A stretch of DNA of 27,400 nt, from positions 1 through 27,400 of the forward strand of contig CALCRR010000171.1 in NCBI GenBank assembly GCA_937894495.1. The letters are read 5' to 3'. This document shows, in pieces, positions 1 to 6,940 of the stretch (positions are counted from its first letter, which is position 1; each line of letters opens with the position of its first letter). The translations under genes were made by a program, and so were the position numbers. Under the pieces are notes generated by a model, which ran no database searches, was not told where the DNA came from, and worked only from the letters and a program-made list of their open reading frames with translations. The DNA comes from an uncultured Ruminococcus sp. Lineage in GTDB: Bacteria; Bacillota; Clostridia; Oscillospirales; Ruminococcaceae.

Positions 1-145
1 TTACGCCTTGATATTTTTTATTTTTGCCTGCGCCTTTCCTGCAAGGTTTAATTGGGGGAGCAATAGCCGCCACAAAAGCGCTCCCCTCCCCTCCGGGGAG
101 GGTTCGATATCTTGCCGCACGCATAAAAGTTTGTGGGGTGGGGGA
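1..145 (-). repeat. GC-rich dispersed repeat (module A), minus-strand copy
   Basis: Read on the minus strand this stretch contains GGCAAGATATCGA, then CTCCCCGGAGGGGAGGGG, then GCGCTTTTGTGGCGGCTA. The same order of blocks is seen near 2899-3020, twice in tandem at 14309-14560, and in part at the right edge of the window. It has no coding potential I can support. The CTCCCCGGAGGGGAG core is itself palindromic. It ends just upstream of the LysR promoter. Confidence 0.8.
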
Positions 146-169
146 AGCGAGCCGTCCGCCCGAGGACTA

Positions 170-198
170 TTGACATAATTTGTTGAATGTTGTATAAT
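170..198 (+). promoter_or_regulatory. Consensus sigma-A promoter for the LysR-type gene
   Basis: TTGACA at 170-175 and TATAAT at 193-198 are separated by exactly 17 bp. Both hexamers match the vegetative consensus perfectly. Transcription should start near 205, about 40 nt before the LysR start codon. Such a strong promoter for a regulator suggests it is held down by its own product or another factor. Confidence 0.85.
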
Positions 199-199
199 G

Positions 200-218
200 T
201 TACATGGTGAATATGTAA
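200..218. promoter_or_regulatory. Inverted repeat at the transcription start, candidate LysR operator
   Basis: TTACAT (200-205) and ATGTAA (213-218) form perfect 6-bp arms around a 7-bp centre, right over the predicted transcription start. LysR-type regulators typically bind interrupted dyads of this kind (T-N11-A) at their own promoters. Autorepression is an inference; no divergent target gene is present in the window. Confidence 0.45.
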
Positions 219-243
219 TATTGTATATGGAAAGGTGCGGAAT

Positions 244-1161
244 ATGAATTTAACTCATTTAAGATACATGGTGGAGGTCGAGCGGTTAGGGTCTATAACA
301 AAGGCGGCTTCGGCGCTTTATATGGGGCAGCCAAATCTCTCAAAGGCTATAAAGGAGATGGAGAGAGAGGTGGGGGTGCCTATCTTCAAGCGGTCAGCAA
401 AGGGGGTAGTGCCCACCGAAAAGGGCAGGGAGTTTTTGCAGTATGCCAAGGCGATACTGGTGCAGATGGAGAAGATGGAAAACCTGTACATGGACAGCTC
501 AGACAGCAAGCTGAGCTTTTCGCTGCTGCTGCCCAGGGCGAGCTATATAACCCACGCTTTTACCGAGTTTTTAAACAAGCTGTCGTCGGCGGAGCATATC
601 GACATAAAGCTGAAAGAGACCAACTCGATGGAGACCATAAACTCGGTGGTGGAGTGCGAGTATGACCTGGGGATAATAAGATATCCGCTGGCGTATGAGA
701 GCTTTTTTCTGCCGCTGCTGGAGGAGAAAAATCTGAAGATACTGGACAGCTGGGAGTTTGACTATGTGCTGATAATGAGCCGCAGCAGTCCCCTTGCGAG
801 GGAGGAGCATATCGACACTGAGGTGCTGAGAAAATATATCGAGGTGCTCCACGGCGACAACACCGTGCCCAACATCTCGGCGGTGTATCAGAAAAAGAAT
901 GCGCTGATAAACCAGCAGCCAAGGCACATTTACGTGTATGAAAGGGGCAGCCAGTTCGATATACTGTCTGCCTGCACGGAGTCATTCATGTGGGTATCAC
1001 CCATGCCGGGGGAGGTGCTGGAGCGCTGCGGACTGGTACAGCGCACCTGCCCCGAGATAAAGCGCCCCAACAAGGACGTGCTCATAAGCCAGAACAGCTA
1101 CCGCCTGAGCGAGACGGACAAGATGTTTATCGAGGAGCTGAAAAACGCCAGAAGGGGCTGA
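244..1161 (+). CDS. LysR-family transcriptional regulator
   Basis: A protein of about 305 residues with the classic LysR layout. The N-terminal winged helix-turn-helix (about residues 1-60) contains LRYMVEVERLGSITKAA and then QPNLSKAIKEMEREVG, the recognition-helix signature of the family. The rest (about 90-300) is the periplasmic-binding-like co-inducer domain. ATG 244 is preferred over the in-frame GTG at 235 because AAAGG at 230-234 sits about 9 bases before ATG 244 but abuts GTG 235. The gene stands alone behind a consensus promoter with a dyad at its start, so autoregulation is likely. The inducer and regulon cannot be told from the sequence. Confidence 0.93.
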   Translation: MNLTHLRYMVEVERLGSITKAASALYMGQPNLSKAIKEMEREVGVPIFKRSAKGVVPTEKGREFLQYAKAILVQMEKMENLYMDSSDSKLSFSLLLPRASYITHAFTEFLNKLSSAEHIDIKLKETNSMETINSVVECEYDLGIIRYPLAYESFFLPLLEEKNLKILDSWEFDYVLIMSRSSPLAREEHIDTEVLRKYIEVLHGDNTVPNISAVYQKKNALINQQPRHIYVYERGSQFDILSACTESFMWVSPMPGEVLERCGLVQRTCPEIKRPNKDVLISQNSYRLSETDKMFIEELKNARRG

Positions 1162-1185
1162 ATGCACTCTATACAAAAGAAAAAT

Positions 1186-1233
1186 ATCGCCTTCGGAAAA
1201 TGATGTCATTATCATCACCGAAGGCGATTTCTT
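1186..1233 (+). terminator. Hairpin terminator after the LysR gene
   Basis: ATCGCCTTCGG (1186-1196) pairs with CCGAAGGCGAT (1218-1228), and TGATG pairs with CATCA inside it. The right arm runs into TTTCTTGTT. It starts 24 bp after the LysR stop. A weaker TGCC-TATTAA-GGCA hairpin followed by TTTTATT lies at 1401-1420, beyond the MITE-like element. Confidence 0.75.
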
Positions 1234-1234
1234 G

Positions 1235-1400
1235 TTAGGGTGTGTTGACACTAAACTGATACGCGGATTTTTGAGATATTTTTGTTCCGTTCTAGGCAAA
1301 AATCCGCAGTTGGGCTGTCGCCCTGCAAGGATTTTTAACGACGAACGGGACAAAAATATCCAAAAAGACGTGTGTTAGGCTTAGTGTCAACACGCCCTAA
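1235..1400. mobile_element. MITE-like element with 20-bp terminal inverted repeats
   Basis: The left end TTAGGGTGTGTTGACACTAA (1235-1254) and the right end TTAGTGTCAACACGCCCTAA (1381-1400) are inverted repeats with one mismatch in 20. Inside them GATATTTTTGTTCCGTTC (left) pairs with the reverse complement of GAACGGGACAAAAATATC (right), and AAAAATCC pairs with GGATTTTT near the centre. Almost the whole 166 bp can therefore fold as one long hairpin. No ORF with recognisable transposase sequence is present. TA flanks both GGG ends, which would fit a 2-bp TA target duplication. The parent IS family is not identified. Confidence 0.7.
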
Positions 1401-1437
1401 TGCCTATTAAGGCAGTTTTATTAGCTAAAAATACGTT

Positions 1438-1472
1438 AAAAAGTCTTTCCCCCGCCGCAGGGCGAGGGAAAG
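1438..1472 (-). terminator. Intrinsic terminator of serS
   Basis: On the minus strand CTTTCCCTCGC pairs with GCGGGGGAAAG (one G-T pair) and is followed by ACTTTTT. It lies about 40 bp after the serS stop codon and is in the right orientation. Confidence 0.8.
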
Positions 1473-1514
1473 GCAACAGTATGCATATTATCTTTTTTGT
1501 ATGAGAAATTCGGC

Positions 1515-2804
1515 TCAGGAATTTGGAACAAGCTTATCCTTACCGCCCATATACATTCTCAAGGGTTCGGGGATAGAAACTGTGCCGTCGCCGTTAAGGT
1601 TGTTTTCCAGGAAAGCTATGAGCATTCTGGGGGGCGCTACCACAGTGTTGTTGAGGGTGTGGGCGAAATATTTCGAGCCGTCCTCGCCCTTTACCCTTAT
1701 CTGCAAACGTCTTGCCTGTGCGTCGCCCAGGTTTGAGCATGAGCCTACCTCAAAATACTTCTTCTGTCTCGGCGACCACGCTTCAACATCGCAGCTTTTT
1801 ACTTTAAGGTCAGCCAGGTCTCCCGAGCAGCACTCGAGAGTTCTCACGGGGATATCCAGCGAGCGGAAGAAGTCCACCGAGTTCTGCCACAGCTTGTCGT
1901 ACCAAGCCATGCTGTCCTCGGGCTTGCAGACAACTATCATCTCCTGCTTTTCAAACTGGTGTATCCTGTAAACGCCTCTCTCCTCGATACCGTGTGCGCC
2001 CACTTCCTTTCTGAAGCAGGGGGAGTAGCTGGTTAGGGTCTGGGGCAGGTCGGCTTCGGGCAGGGTGGTCTTTATGAACTTGCCTATCATCGAGTGCTCG
2101 GAGGTACCTATGAGGTAGAGGTCCTCTCCCTCGATCTTATACATCATGTTCTCCATCTCAGCAAAGCTCATAACGCCTGTTACCACGTCCGAGCGTATCA
2201 TAAAGGGTGGCACAAAGTAGGTAAAGCCGCGATCTATCATAAAATCTCTGGCGTAAGAAAGAATAGCCGAGTGAAGTCTTGCGATATCGCCTTTGAGGTA
2301 ATAGAAGCCGTTGCCCGAGGTCCTTCTTGCGGCGTCGAGGTCGATACCGTCAAGGCTCTCCATGATATCCACGTGGTAGGGCACCTCAAAATCGGGCACA
2401 ACAGGCTCGCCGAACCTTTCGATCTCCACATTCTCGCTGTCGTCCTTGCCTATAGGCACGCTGTCGTCGATGATGTTGGGAATGACCAGCATTCTCTCAC
2501 GTATCTGCTGCTCCAGTTCGGTCTCCTTGACCTCCAGCTCTGCCAGCTCCTGCGCCATAGCGGTTACCTCAGCCTTTACAGCCTCAGCCTCCTCCTTCTG
2601 ACCCTTAGCCATAAGACCGCCTATCTGCTTGGACTTGACATTACGCTGGTTTCTAAGCTCGTCCGCTCTGGTCCTTGCGGCTCTGTAGTCCTTATCCAGC
2701 TGTGCCACCTCGTCCACCAGCACCAGCTTTTCGTCCTGGAACTTCTTTCTGATATTCTCCTTAACGACCTCGGGGTCTGTTCTGATAAGTTTAATGTCGA
2801 TCAT
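1515..2804 (-). CDS. serS: Serine--tRNA ligase
   Basis: A 429-residue cytoplasmic class II aminoacyl-tRNA synthetase that charges tRNA-Ser (and tRNA-Sec where present). Residues about 25-105 are the charged helical hairpin that grips the long variable arm of tRNA-Ser. The catalytic core follows: motif 2 at about 262-290, with FRKEVGAHG and then RIHQFEKQE, and motif 3 at about 391-401 (PPRMLIAFLEN), holding the conserved Arg. The serine pocket has IGTSEHSMIGKF in place of the more common TAE-type motif, so it belongs to a divergent SerRS subgroup. ATG 2804 is chosen over the upstream ATG 2825 because TAAAGGAG lies 7-8 bases before 2804. It is transcribed alone from a consensus promoter. No T-box leader was found. 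Confidence 0.96.
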   Translation of the reverse strand: MIDIKLIRTDPEVVKENIRKKFQDEKLVLVDEVAQLDKDYRAARTRADELRNQRNVKSKQIGGLMAKGQKEEAEAVKAEVTAMAQELAELEVKETELEQQIRERMLVIPNIIDDSVPIGKDDSENVEIERFGEPVVPDFEVPYHVDIMESLDGIDLDAARRTSGNGFYYLKGDIARLHSAILSYARDFMIDRGFTYFVPPFMIRSDVVTGVMSFAEMENMMYKIEGEDLYLIGTSEHSMIGKFIKTTLPEADLPQTLTSYSPCFRKEVGAHGIEERGVYRIHQFEKQEMIVVCKPEDSMAWYDKLWQNSVDFFRSLDIPVRTLECCSGDLADLKVKSCDVEAWSPRQKKYFEVGSCSNLGDAQARRLQIRVKGEDGSKYFAHTLNNTVVAPPRMLIAFLENNLNGDGTVSIPEPLRMYMGGKDKLVPNS

Positions 2805-2861
2805 TTTAATTACTCCTTTATACATTCCGCCCCATCAAGCGGAGATTTTATACATAGTTAT

Positions 2862-2890
2862 ATTATATCACATCAAGACTACATTGTCAA
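2862..2890 (-). promoter_or_regulatory. Consensus sigma-A promoter of serS
   Basis: On the minus strand TTGACA (2890-2885) and TATAAT (2867-2862) are 17 bp apart, a perfect consensus. The short leader (about 50 nt) holds a small hairpin, ATCTCCGC pairing with GCGGAAT (about 2824-2846), before the ribosome site. It is too short to be a T-box. Confidence 0.88.
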
Positions 2891-2898
2891 ATATGTCC

Positions 2899-3095
2899 TC
2901 GCCGGGTCCTCGCCGGACGGGGTAGTTCCCCCACCTATCGCACTATTGTGTGGGCGGCAAGATATCGAGTCCTCCCCGGAGGGGAGGGGGCGCCTTTGTG
3001 GCGATTATTACTTTGATACGCTGCGCGAACCTTGTAAACGAGTTTTTGTGCGCTTTACCGCATTTTTTGTAAAACCGTTTTCTTACTTCTTACAT
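2899..3095 (+). repeat. GC-rich dispersed repeat (module A), plus-strand copy
   Basis: The blocks are CTCGCCGGACGGGGTAG, GTGTGGGCGGCAAGATATCG, CTCCCCGGAGGGGAGGGGG and TTTGTGGCG, then ACGCTGCGCGAACCTTGTAA and TTGTAAAACCGTTTTCTTAC. The same series in the same order recurs at 14309-14620. The tail leads into an AGGCAAG-type stretch (TTACTTCTTACATCTTGCC). Confidence 0.85.
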
Positions 3096-3437
3096 CTTGC
3101 CTCTAAAAGCTGGGGGAGATTTTGCGCTGCTAGTCGCTAGATGATCAGAGAGCTAGTGGCTAGAAATCAACTATCAACTTTTGGTAGTTTATCAAATCTA
3201 TGCGTTTTTCGGACGAAGTGCGGTCTAAAAAACGGGCGGTCAATGACCGCCCCTACAAACCTTGAAATTAAGAAGTCTGATGAAATTTTGTAAACCAAAT
3301 GTCTGTAGGGGCGAACATCGTTCGCCCGAAATTAACGCACTGCGCTGACCTTATAAATGGCATATTTGTATGTGTTACCACATAACTTGATAAATCCGTT
3401 TTCCAGCCACTAGCTCTCTAACCACTAGCGACTAGCA
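3096..3437. repeat. Mosaic of short dispersed repeats between serS and the PRTase gene
   Basis: No gene is supported here. CTAG-rich stretches occur at 3128-3165 (GCTAGTCGCTAG and later GAGCTAGTGGCTAG) and 3403-3437. Between them are a GGGCGGTCAATGACCGCCC hairpin at 3234-3252 and a GGGCGAAC-ATC-GTTCGCCC hairpin at 3309-3327, each flanked by GTAGGGG. Read on the minus strand, 3252 down to about 3128 matches 9991-10110 block for block, so this is a mobile or copied module of about 125 bp. Confidence 0.75.
3226..3252 (-). terminator. Terminator-like hairpin in a dispersed repeat
   Basis: On the minus strand GGGCGGTCATTGACCGCCC is followed directly by GTTTTTTAG. It resembles an intrinsic terminator, and a near copy with TTTTTTT occurs on the plus strand at 9991-10016. 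Here it would be a second stop behind the PRTase gene. Confidence 0.55.
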
Positions 3438-3438
3438 G

Positions 3439-3472
3439 AAAACTGCGCCAACCCAGGTAAATGTTGGCGCAG
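3439..3472 (-). terminator. Intrinsic terminator of the PRTase-like gene
   Basis: On the minus strand CTGCGCCAAC and GTTGGCGCAG form a perfect 10-bp stem with a 10-nt loop, followed by TTTTC. It lies about 50 bp beyond the PRTase stop codon. Confidence 0.82.
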
Positions 3473-3518
3473 TGCTATTTATCCCATTATTTTGTTAAAC
3501 GGTTTTTTTGCTTCTAGC

Positions 3519-4148
3519 TTACAATTTAGAATAGCCGAAGCTGTTGACCAGTGCGTCGACCTTTTTGCCCTGCTTGCACATGGGGCACTCGTTGGCGAGG
3601 TAGTTCTCGTAGTGGGGCAGGTCCTCGTCGGTGAACAGTGCGTGTACCTCAATGCCCTCAGACTCCTTGATAGCCGAGAAGATAGCGCCTATAGCCACCA
3701 GCTTGCCGTTGTAATACTGTAAGCAGTCGATAGCTCTGCCGATGCTCTTGCCTGTTGAAGCCGAGGATATGAGCAGCAGCACCTGCTTGCCCCAGATCTT
3801 CTTCTGGGTGTTGTCTCTGAATATCATCTGGTTAACGGCGTTGAGCTCGGGGGTTATCACGCTGATGTCAGCACCTGCGTTTATGCCGCCCTGTGAGAGA
3901 TATTCTGCCAGAAAAGCGCCCAGTATCTCGGTGCCCTCAAGGCAGATTATGGTGTCAACATGGGTGTTCGTATAGGTGCTGCCCAGCTCTGCCGCAGCCT
4001 CTTTAGCCATTTTCAGCCCTGTTTTGATAGCTGTCATAGCTACGTAGTAGTTTACGTGTGAGTGGTTGGTAGCATAGTGACCGGGGATAACACCGATCTG
4101 CACCTTTTTGTTTTTTCTCGACTGTATGGTCTGCATACGATCTTCCAT
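3519..4148 (-). CDS. Orotate phosphoribosyltransferase-like protein (atypical PRPP loop)
   Basis: A 209-residue protein with a type I phosphoribosyltransferase fold pattern. A hood segment is followed by VDTIICLEGTEILGAFLAEY (about 64-83) and VLLLISSASTGKSIGRAIDC (about 123-142), which sits where the PRPP-binding loop should be. Active enzymes usually have a pair of acidic residues before the T-x-G turn; here they are ISSAS, so catalysis is in doubt and a regulatory or binding role is possible. The C-terminus carries a CPMC pair (C188, C191), a possible metal or redox site. ATG 4148 is chosen because AAGGAGG stands 8-9 bases before it. The gene is single, between its own promoter and terminator. 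Assignment to the orotate-PRTase branch is from overall resemblance only. Confidence 0.75.
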   Translation of the reverse strand: MEDRMQTIQSRKNKKVQIGVIPGHYATNHSHVNYYVAMTAIKTGLKMAKEAAAELGSTYTNTHVDTIICLEGTEILGAFLAEYLSQGGINAGADISVITPELNAVNQMIFRDNTQKKIWGKQVLLLISSASTGKSIGRAIDCLQYYNGKLVAIGAIFSAIKESEGIEVHALFTDEDLPHYENYLANECPMCKQGKKVDALVNSFGYSKL

Positions 4149-4170
4149 ATAGAAATTCCTCCTTGAAAAT

Positions 4171-4179
4171 ATTATACCA
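4171..4179 (-). promoter_or_regulatory. Extended -10 promoter of the PRTase-like gene
   Basis: On the minus strand TGGTATAAT is an extended -10 element (4179-4171). The -35 region 17 bp upstream (GGTAGT, 4199-4194) is poor, which is usual for extended -10 promoters. The start would be near 4164, only about 15 nt from the ATG. Confidence 0.65.
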
Positions 4180-4279
4180 AAGCTGACCGCAAAACTACCC
4201 GAACCGCATAAATGCGTCTGGCTTTTACGACCGTGCTGCTTTTTTCTCCACTTTGCACAGTAATAAAAATGATGTGTGG

Positions 4280-4312
4280 GTCTCTTTCCCCGCCAACGGC
4301 GGGGAAAGAGAC
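4280..4312. repeat. Perfect 15-bp stem palindrome
   Basis: GTCTCTTTCCCCGCC (4280-4294), loop AAC, and GGCGGGGAAAGAGAC (4298-4312) form a perfect stem. There is no adjoining T-run on the plus strand; on the minus strand TTTTTATT follows some 12 bp later. It lies between the GH5 stop and the PRTase promoter, so it may be a terminator for GH5 read-through or another dispersed hairpin. The block 4313-4397 around it shows nothing else recognisable. Confidence 0.6.
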
Positions 4313-4397
4313 TCCCTGATCTTATGATACCGCAGCTGTCCGCTCCCCCTGCGCTGTGCCGCCAACGGGCAGATAACGTGAGCGGAGCGAACACCAA

Positions 4398-4433
4398 AAA
4401 TTATGAATTATAAATTATGAATTATGAATTAAA
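4398..4433. repeat. AATTATGAATT-type short repeats (module D)
   Basis: The run holds AAATTATGAATTATAAATT, then ATGAATTATGAATTAAAC. It directly abuts the GH5 stop codon. Related stretches are at 6599-6645 and 9927-9973. Confidence 0.7.
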
Positions 4434-4434
4434 C

Positions 4435-6072
4435 TCAGTGCGCCCTGTACCAAGCCCTGACCAGCTTGCCGCTCTCGGTCAGCTGTGACTCGCCTGCCTT
4501 GATGGCTTTAAGGTCCGTTCCCGGCAGGAATGCGGAAGCAGTCTCGCTCTTGCCGGAAGCCGACCAGTTTATGTAGCCTATACCCAGCTTGTCAAGCAGC
4601 GTGAGCCATGTCTTGGTCTGTGATGCGTTGAAGCCGCCGTTGCCGCTGGCATCACAGGTGCCGAACTCGGAGACCAGCACGGGAAGACCGCTGTTGTAGC
4701 AGCTCTGCAGTCTGTTTCTCAGCCAGTCGGTATGGGTGTTTGCGTAGAAATGCAGTGCGTAAACACAGTTTGAGTCGCTGAGCCTGCTGCCCAGTACCTG
4801 ATCTATATCCTGGCTCCAGGTGCCTGTGCCGCAGATTATGATAGCGTGTGAGTCGTACTTCCTGATAGCGCTGACCACTGCCTGGCAGTAGGACTTTATG
4901 CCGCTGTTCCAGTTCACAGAGCCGTTGGGCTCGTTGCATATCTCGTAGATAACGTTATACTGTCCCTTGTATCTCTTAGCCATATCGGTGAAGAACGCCA
5001 CAGCCTCAGCCTGATGCTTTCTGGGGTCCTGATCGCTGAGAACGTGCCAGTCGATGACCGCATACATTCCCAGAGAGGTGGCGTTGTTTACCCCTGCTAT
5101 GACTCTGTTTTTGGCGGTGGCTGCATTTGCCGAGCCTGTGGTGTAGCCGCCCCACTCCTCGGTATACATAGCTATTCTTACGGTGTTGCACTTCCAGTCG
5201 TCCCTGAGCACCTTCTGGGAAGCGACCGAGAGGATATTCCTGTAATCCTCCCACATGATACCGTGGGTGGACATACCCTTGATCTTGAACACATTGCCGT
5301 TCTTATCCACGATATTTGCGCCCTTTACCGAAAGCTTTCCGTGGAGCTCATAGGGAGTAGCGGCAGGGGTGGTGGCACCTCTGGGGCTGCTGAAATATCC
5401 CATTTGCAGGCAGGTGCCTGCGTCCCTGGTGTATGCACGCACCATGAAATAGTATTTTGTTGAGGGTGAAAGCTTGGTCACATTAACGCTGAGCTTTGAG
5501 GGGTCTGCGATAGTCGCCCTTCTTGTCCAGCCGGAATCGGTGGATTTTTTCATATAGATCTGATATCCCAGTCCTGCTCTTTTCTCCCAGGAAAGCCTGA
5601 CGGTGGTGGAGTTGACCACACTGACGCCTGTTATAACTTCTCTGGAGGGTCTTGTTGTGGAGTTGATGACGTTGCTGAAGGTGCCGCCCACCTTTTTGCC
5701 GTTTGTGAGCTTGTAGGCACGCATTATGTACTGATATTTAGTGCAGGACTTCAGCCCCTTGTCGGTAAAGTTCCTGGCGGAGGCACCTGCCGCACCTGCA
5801 TATACCCATGATGAACCGGCATTATACCTTCTGTAGATAAGGTAGCCGTCTGCTCCTGTTACTCCCTGCCAGGTCACCTTTATGGCGGTGTCGGTAGGGA
5901 CGTAGTAAGCGGATATCTTGGGAGCTGCCAGTGTTGCCGAGGGGCTTACCGACGAAACGCTCACCCCGGGGGTATCAGCCGATACATCAGCTGAGGGAGA
6001 ATAGGCGCCCACCGTCAGCACAGCCGCTGCCGACAGCAGCAGAGCTGCCAGTTTTCTTTTCAGTTTTCCCAT
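4435..6072 (-). CDS. Secreted GH5 endoglucanase with two N-terminal FN3 domains
   Basis: A 545-residue exported glycoside hydrolase. A signal peptide (KRK, then a hydrophobic LAALLLSAAAVLTVGAYS stretch, residues about 4-25) precedes a short linker. Two fibronectin type III domains follow (about 50-142 and 143-237, each with the W, LTS/LSP-T-KY pattern). The catalytic domain is about 243-545. The GH5 acid/base Glu is E381 in YEICNEPNG and the nucleophile is E469 in VLVSEFGTCD; the substrate-site DWH (341-343) and HFYANTH (441-447) are also intact. It most resembles the GH5 subfamily of bacterial endo-1,4-glucanases, which cut cellulose internally. No dockerin or carbohydrate-binding module is visible, so it is likely free or held by FN3 contacts. 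AGGAAG lies just before ATG 6072. It has its own promoter and is not in an operon with the esterase. Confidence 0.93.
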   Translation of the reverse strand: MGKLKRKLAALLLSAAAVLTVGAYSPSADVSADTPGVSVSSVSPSATLAAPKISAYYVPTDTAIKVTWQGVTGADGYLIYRRYNAGSSWVYAGAAGASARNFTDKGLKSCTKYQYIMRAYKLTNGKKVGGTFSNVINSTTRPSREVITGVSVVNSTTVRLSWEKRAGLGYQIYMKKSTDSGWTRRATIADPSKLSVNVTKLSPSTKYYFMVRAYTRDAGTCLQMGYFSSPRGATTPAATPYELHGKLSVKGANIVDKNGNVFKIKGMSTHGIMWEDYRNILSVASQKVLRDDWKCNTVRIAMYTEEWGGYTTGSANAATAKNRVIAGVNNATSLGMYAVIDWHVLSDQDPRKHQAEAVAFFTDMAKRYKGQYNVIYEICNEPNGSVNWNSGIKSYCQAVVSAIRKYDSHAIIICGTGTWSQDIDQVLGSRLSDSNCVYALHFYANTHTDWLRNRLQSCYNSGLPVLVSEFGTCDASGNGGFNASQTKTWLTLLDKLGIGYINWSASGKSETASAFLPGTDLKAIKAGESQLTESGKLVRAWYRAH

Positions 6073-6126
6073 AAATAACTTCCTTTCAAAAATTTAGTTG
6101 ATCTGACTGTGATCTTCTGTCAATTA

Positions 6127-6180
6127 TATAGGCAACACCGCACAACCACCGGCTTACGCCTTTGTACGGTGTTGCCTATA
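6127..6180. promoter_or_regulatory. Long inverted repeat overlapping the GH5 transcription start
   Basis: TATAGGCAACACCG (6127-6140) and CGGTGTTGCCTATA (6167-6180) are perfect 14-bp arms separated by 26 bp. The right arm touches the -10 box of the GH5 promoter and covers the predicted start, so the mRNA would begin inside the hairpin. It could be a protective 5' stem-loop or a paired operator. Confidence 0.7.
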
Positions 6181-6208
6181 TTATACCACATTTTCTGTAA
6201 TTTGTAAA
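6180..6208 (-). promoter_or_regulatory. Sigma-A promoter of the GH5 gene
   Basis: On the minus strand TTTACA (6208-6203), 17 bp, then TATAAT (6185-6180), with TGG before it making an extended -10. The start would be near 6173, about 100 nt before the ATG. Confidence 0.8.
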
Positions 6209-6598
6209 CCGACTGAGTGAAATTTTTTAGCGAAAACCGCCAAAAAGTCAAAAAGCGGCGTAAAAAGGCGAATTTGGTTACAAAAAATTACACGCCAAAG
6301 CTTCTCCCGACGGCGAAACAGGGCATTTTTGTACATATTTTTGGATTGATGAAACATATGGGCAGGTAACATAACGGTAACAAAACAGGGAGAAAAATAG
6401 TACAGCTGTTGAAAATCCCGTCAGTTTTCAACAGCTGCCCTGCGATATACAGGCAAATAAGTGAGTTTTAAACATTTTCAACAGAGTTTTCAACATTTTT
6501 TCGGGCGCTGTTTAAAAGTTTTCAACTGTCCAAAAAAATTCTTGTTACCGTTTTTTAACCGGCAGTTACAAAACCGTTGACGGGGCAGCGCTGCCGGT
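6209..6598. other. Intergenic stretch with a cluster of TTTTCAAC motifs
   Basis: No gene is supported. TTTTCAAC or its complement occurs at 6408-6415, 6425-6432, 6475-6482, 6487-6494 and 6519-6526, five copies in about 120 bp. The first two form a 13-bp stem, CAGCTGTTGAAAA (6403-6415) with TTTTCAACAGCTG (6425-6437). GGTAACA/GTTACCG motifs also recur (around 6368, 6376, 6543). The function is unknown. Confidence 0.6.
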
Positions 6599-6645
6599 CT
6601 AATTCATGATGCATAATTCATAATTATTGCACGTTTATAGTTTGT
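6599..6645 (+). repeat. Dispersed repeat module D (AATTCATAATGCATAATTC type)
   Basis: It starts CTAATTCATGATGCATAATT and ends GCACGTTTATAGTTTGTGGA. The copy at 9927-9973 has the same beginning and end (CACGTTTATTAGTTTGTG), so the homology extends across about 45 bp. Confidence 0.7.
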
Positions 6646-6690
6646 GGAAAAACATAGTTTGCGCCTTGAATTAGGAGCAGCCCTCAGCCA

Positions 6691-6790
6691 CTAGAGGCAA
6701 GAGGTAAGAGGCAAGAGGCAAGAAGTTTGTTTACACAACACAGCACATAAGACAGGTTTCTTGCTTCTTACTTCTGATTTCTTGCATCTA
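6691..6790. repeat. Inverted pair of AGGCAAG runs (module B)
   Basis: CTAGAGGCAAGAGGTAAGAG begins the left side (6691-6724). The right side (6757-6790) holds the complement as TTTCTTGCTTCTTACTTC and TTCTTGCATCTAAAAG. The two sides can pair as a long imperfect hairpin around about 30 bp. A closely similar arrangement lies at 10252-10371. Confidence 0.7.
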
Positions 6791-6807
6791 AAAGTGGGCT
6801 TCCCCTC

Positions 6808-6870
6808 TTTAAAAACAGTTCATCGGACTGTTTTTAAATTCACCCTTTTCGGAGTGCCCTCCGGAAAGGG
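6808..6870. repeat. Two consecutive hairpins downstream of the SGNH gene
   Basis: TTTAAAAACAGT (6808-6819) pairs with ACTGTTTTTAAA (6827-6838), a perfect 12-bp stem. Immediately after, CCCTTTTCGGA pairs with TCCGGAAAGGG (to 6870). No gene is seen nearby in this gap. Confidence 0.6.
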
Positions 6871-6940
6871 CTTGACCCGAACCCTTTTTATTATTTGGCT
6901 TTTACAAAAGTCTGAGGTCGTTGAATGCCCGTTTTTATTA

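Noticed and set aside
2805..2890. T-box riboswitch upstream of serS
   Set aside because: The leader from the consensus promoter is only about 50 nt and lacks a T-box sequence and terminator pair.
2094..3140. Long plus-strand ORF (348 codons) opposite serS
   Set aside because: It is antisense to the conserved serS frame, is rich in His/Leu as expected of a shadow frame, has no ribosome site and runs into the dispersed repeats.
6403..6645. Replication origin, from TTTTCAACA repeats and a TTTTCCACA-like site
   Set aside because: The motifs differ from the DnaA box at key positions and no dnaA, dnaN or other origin-linked gene lies nearby.
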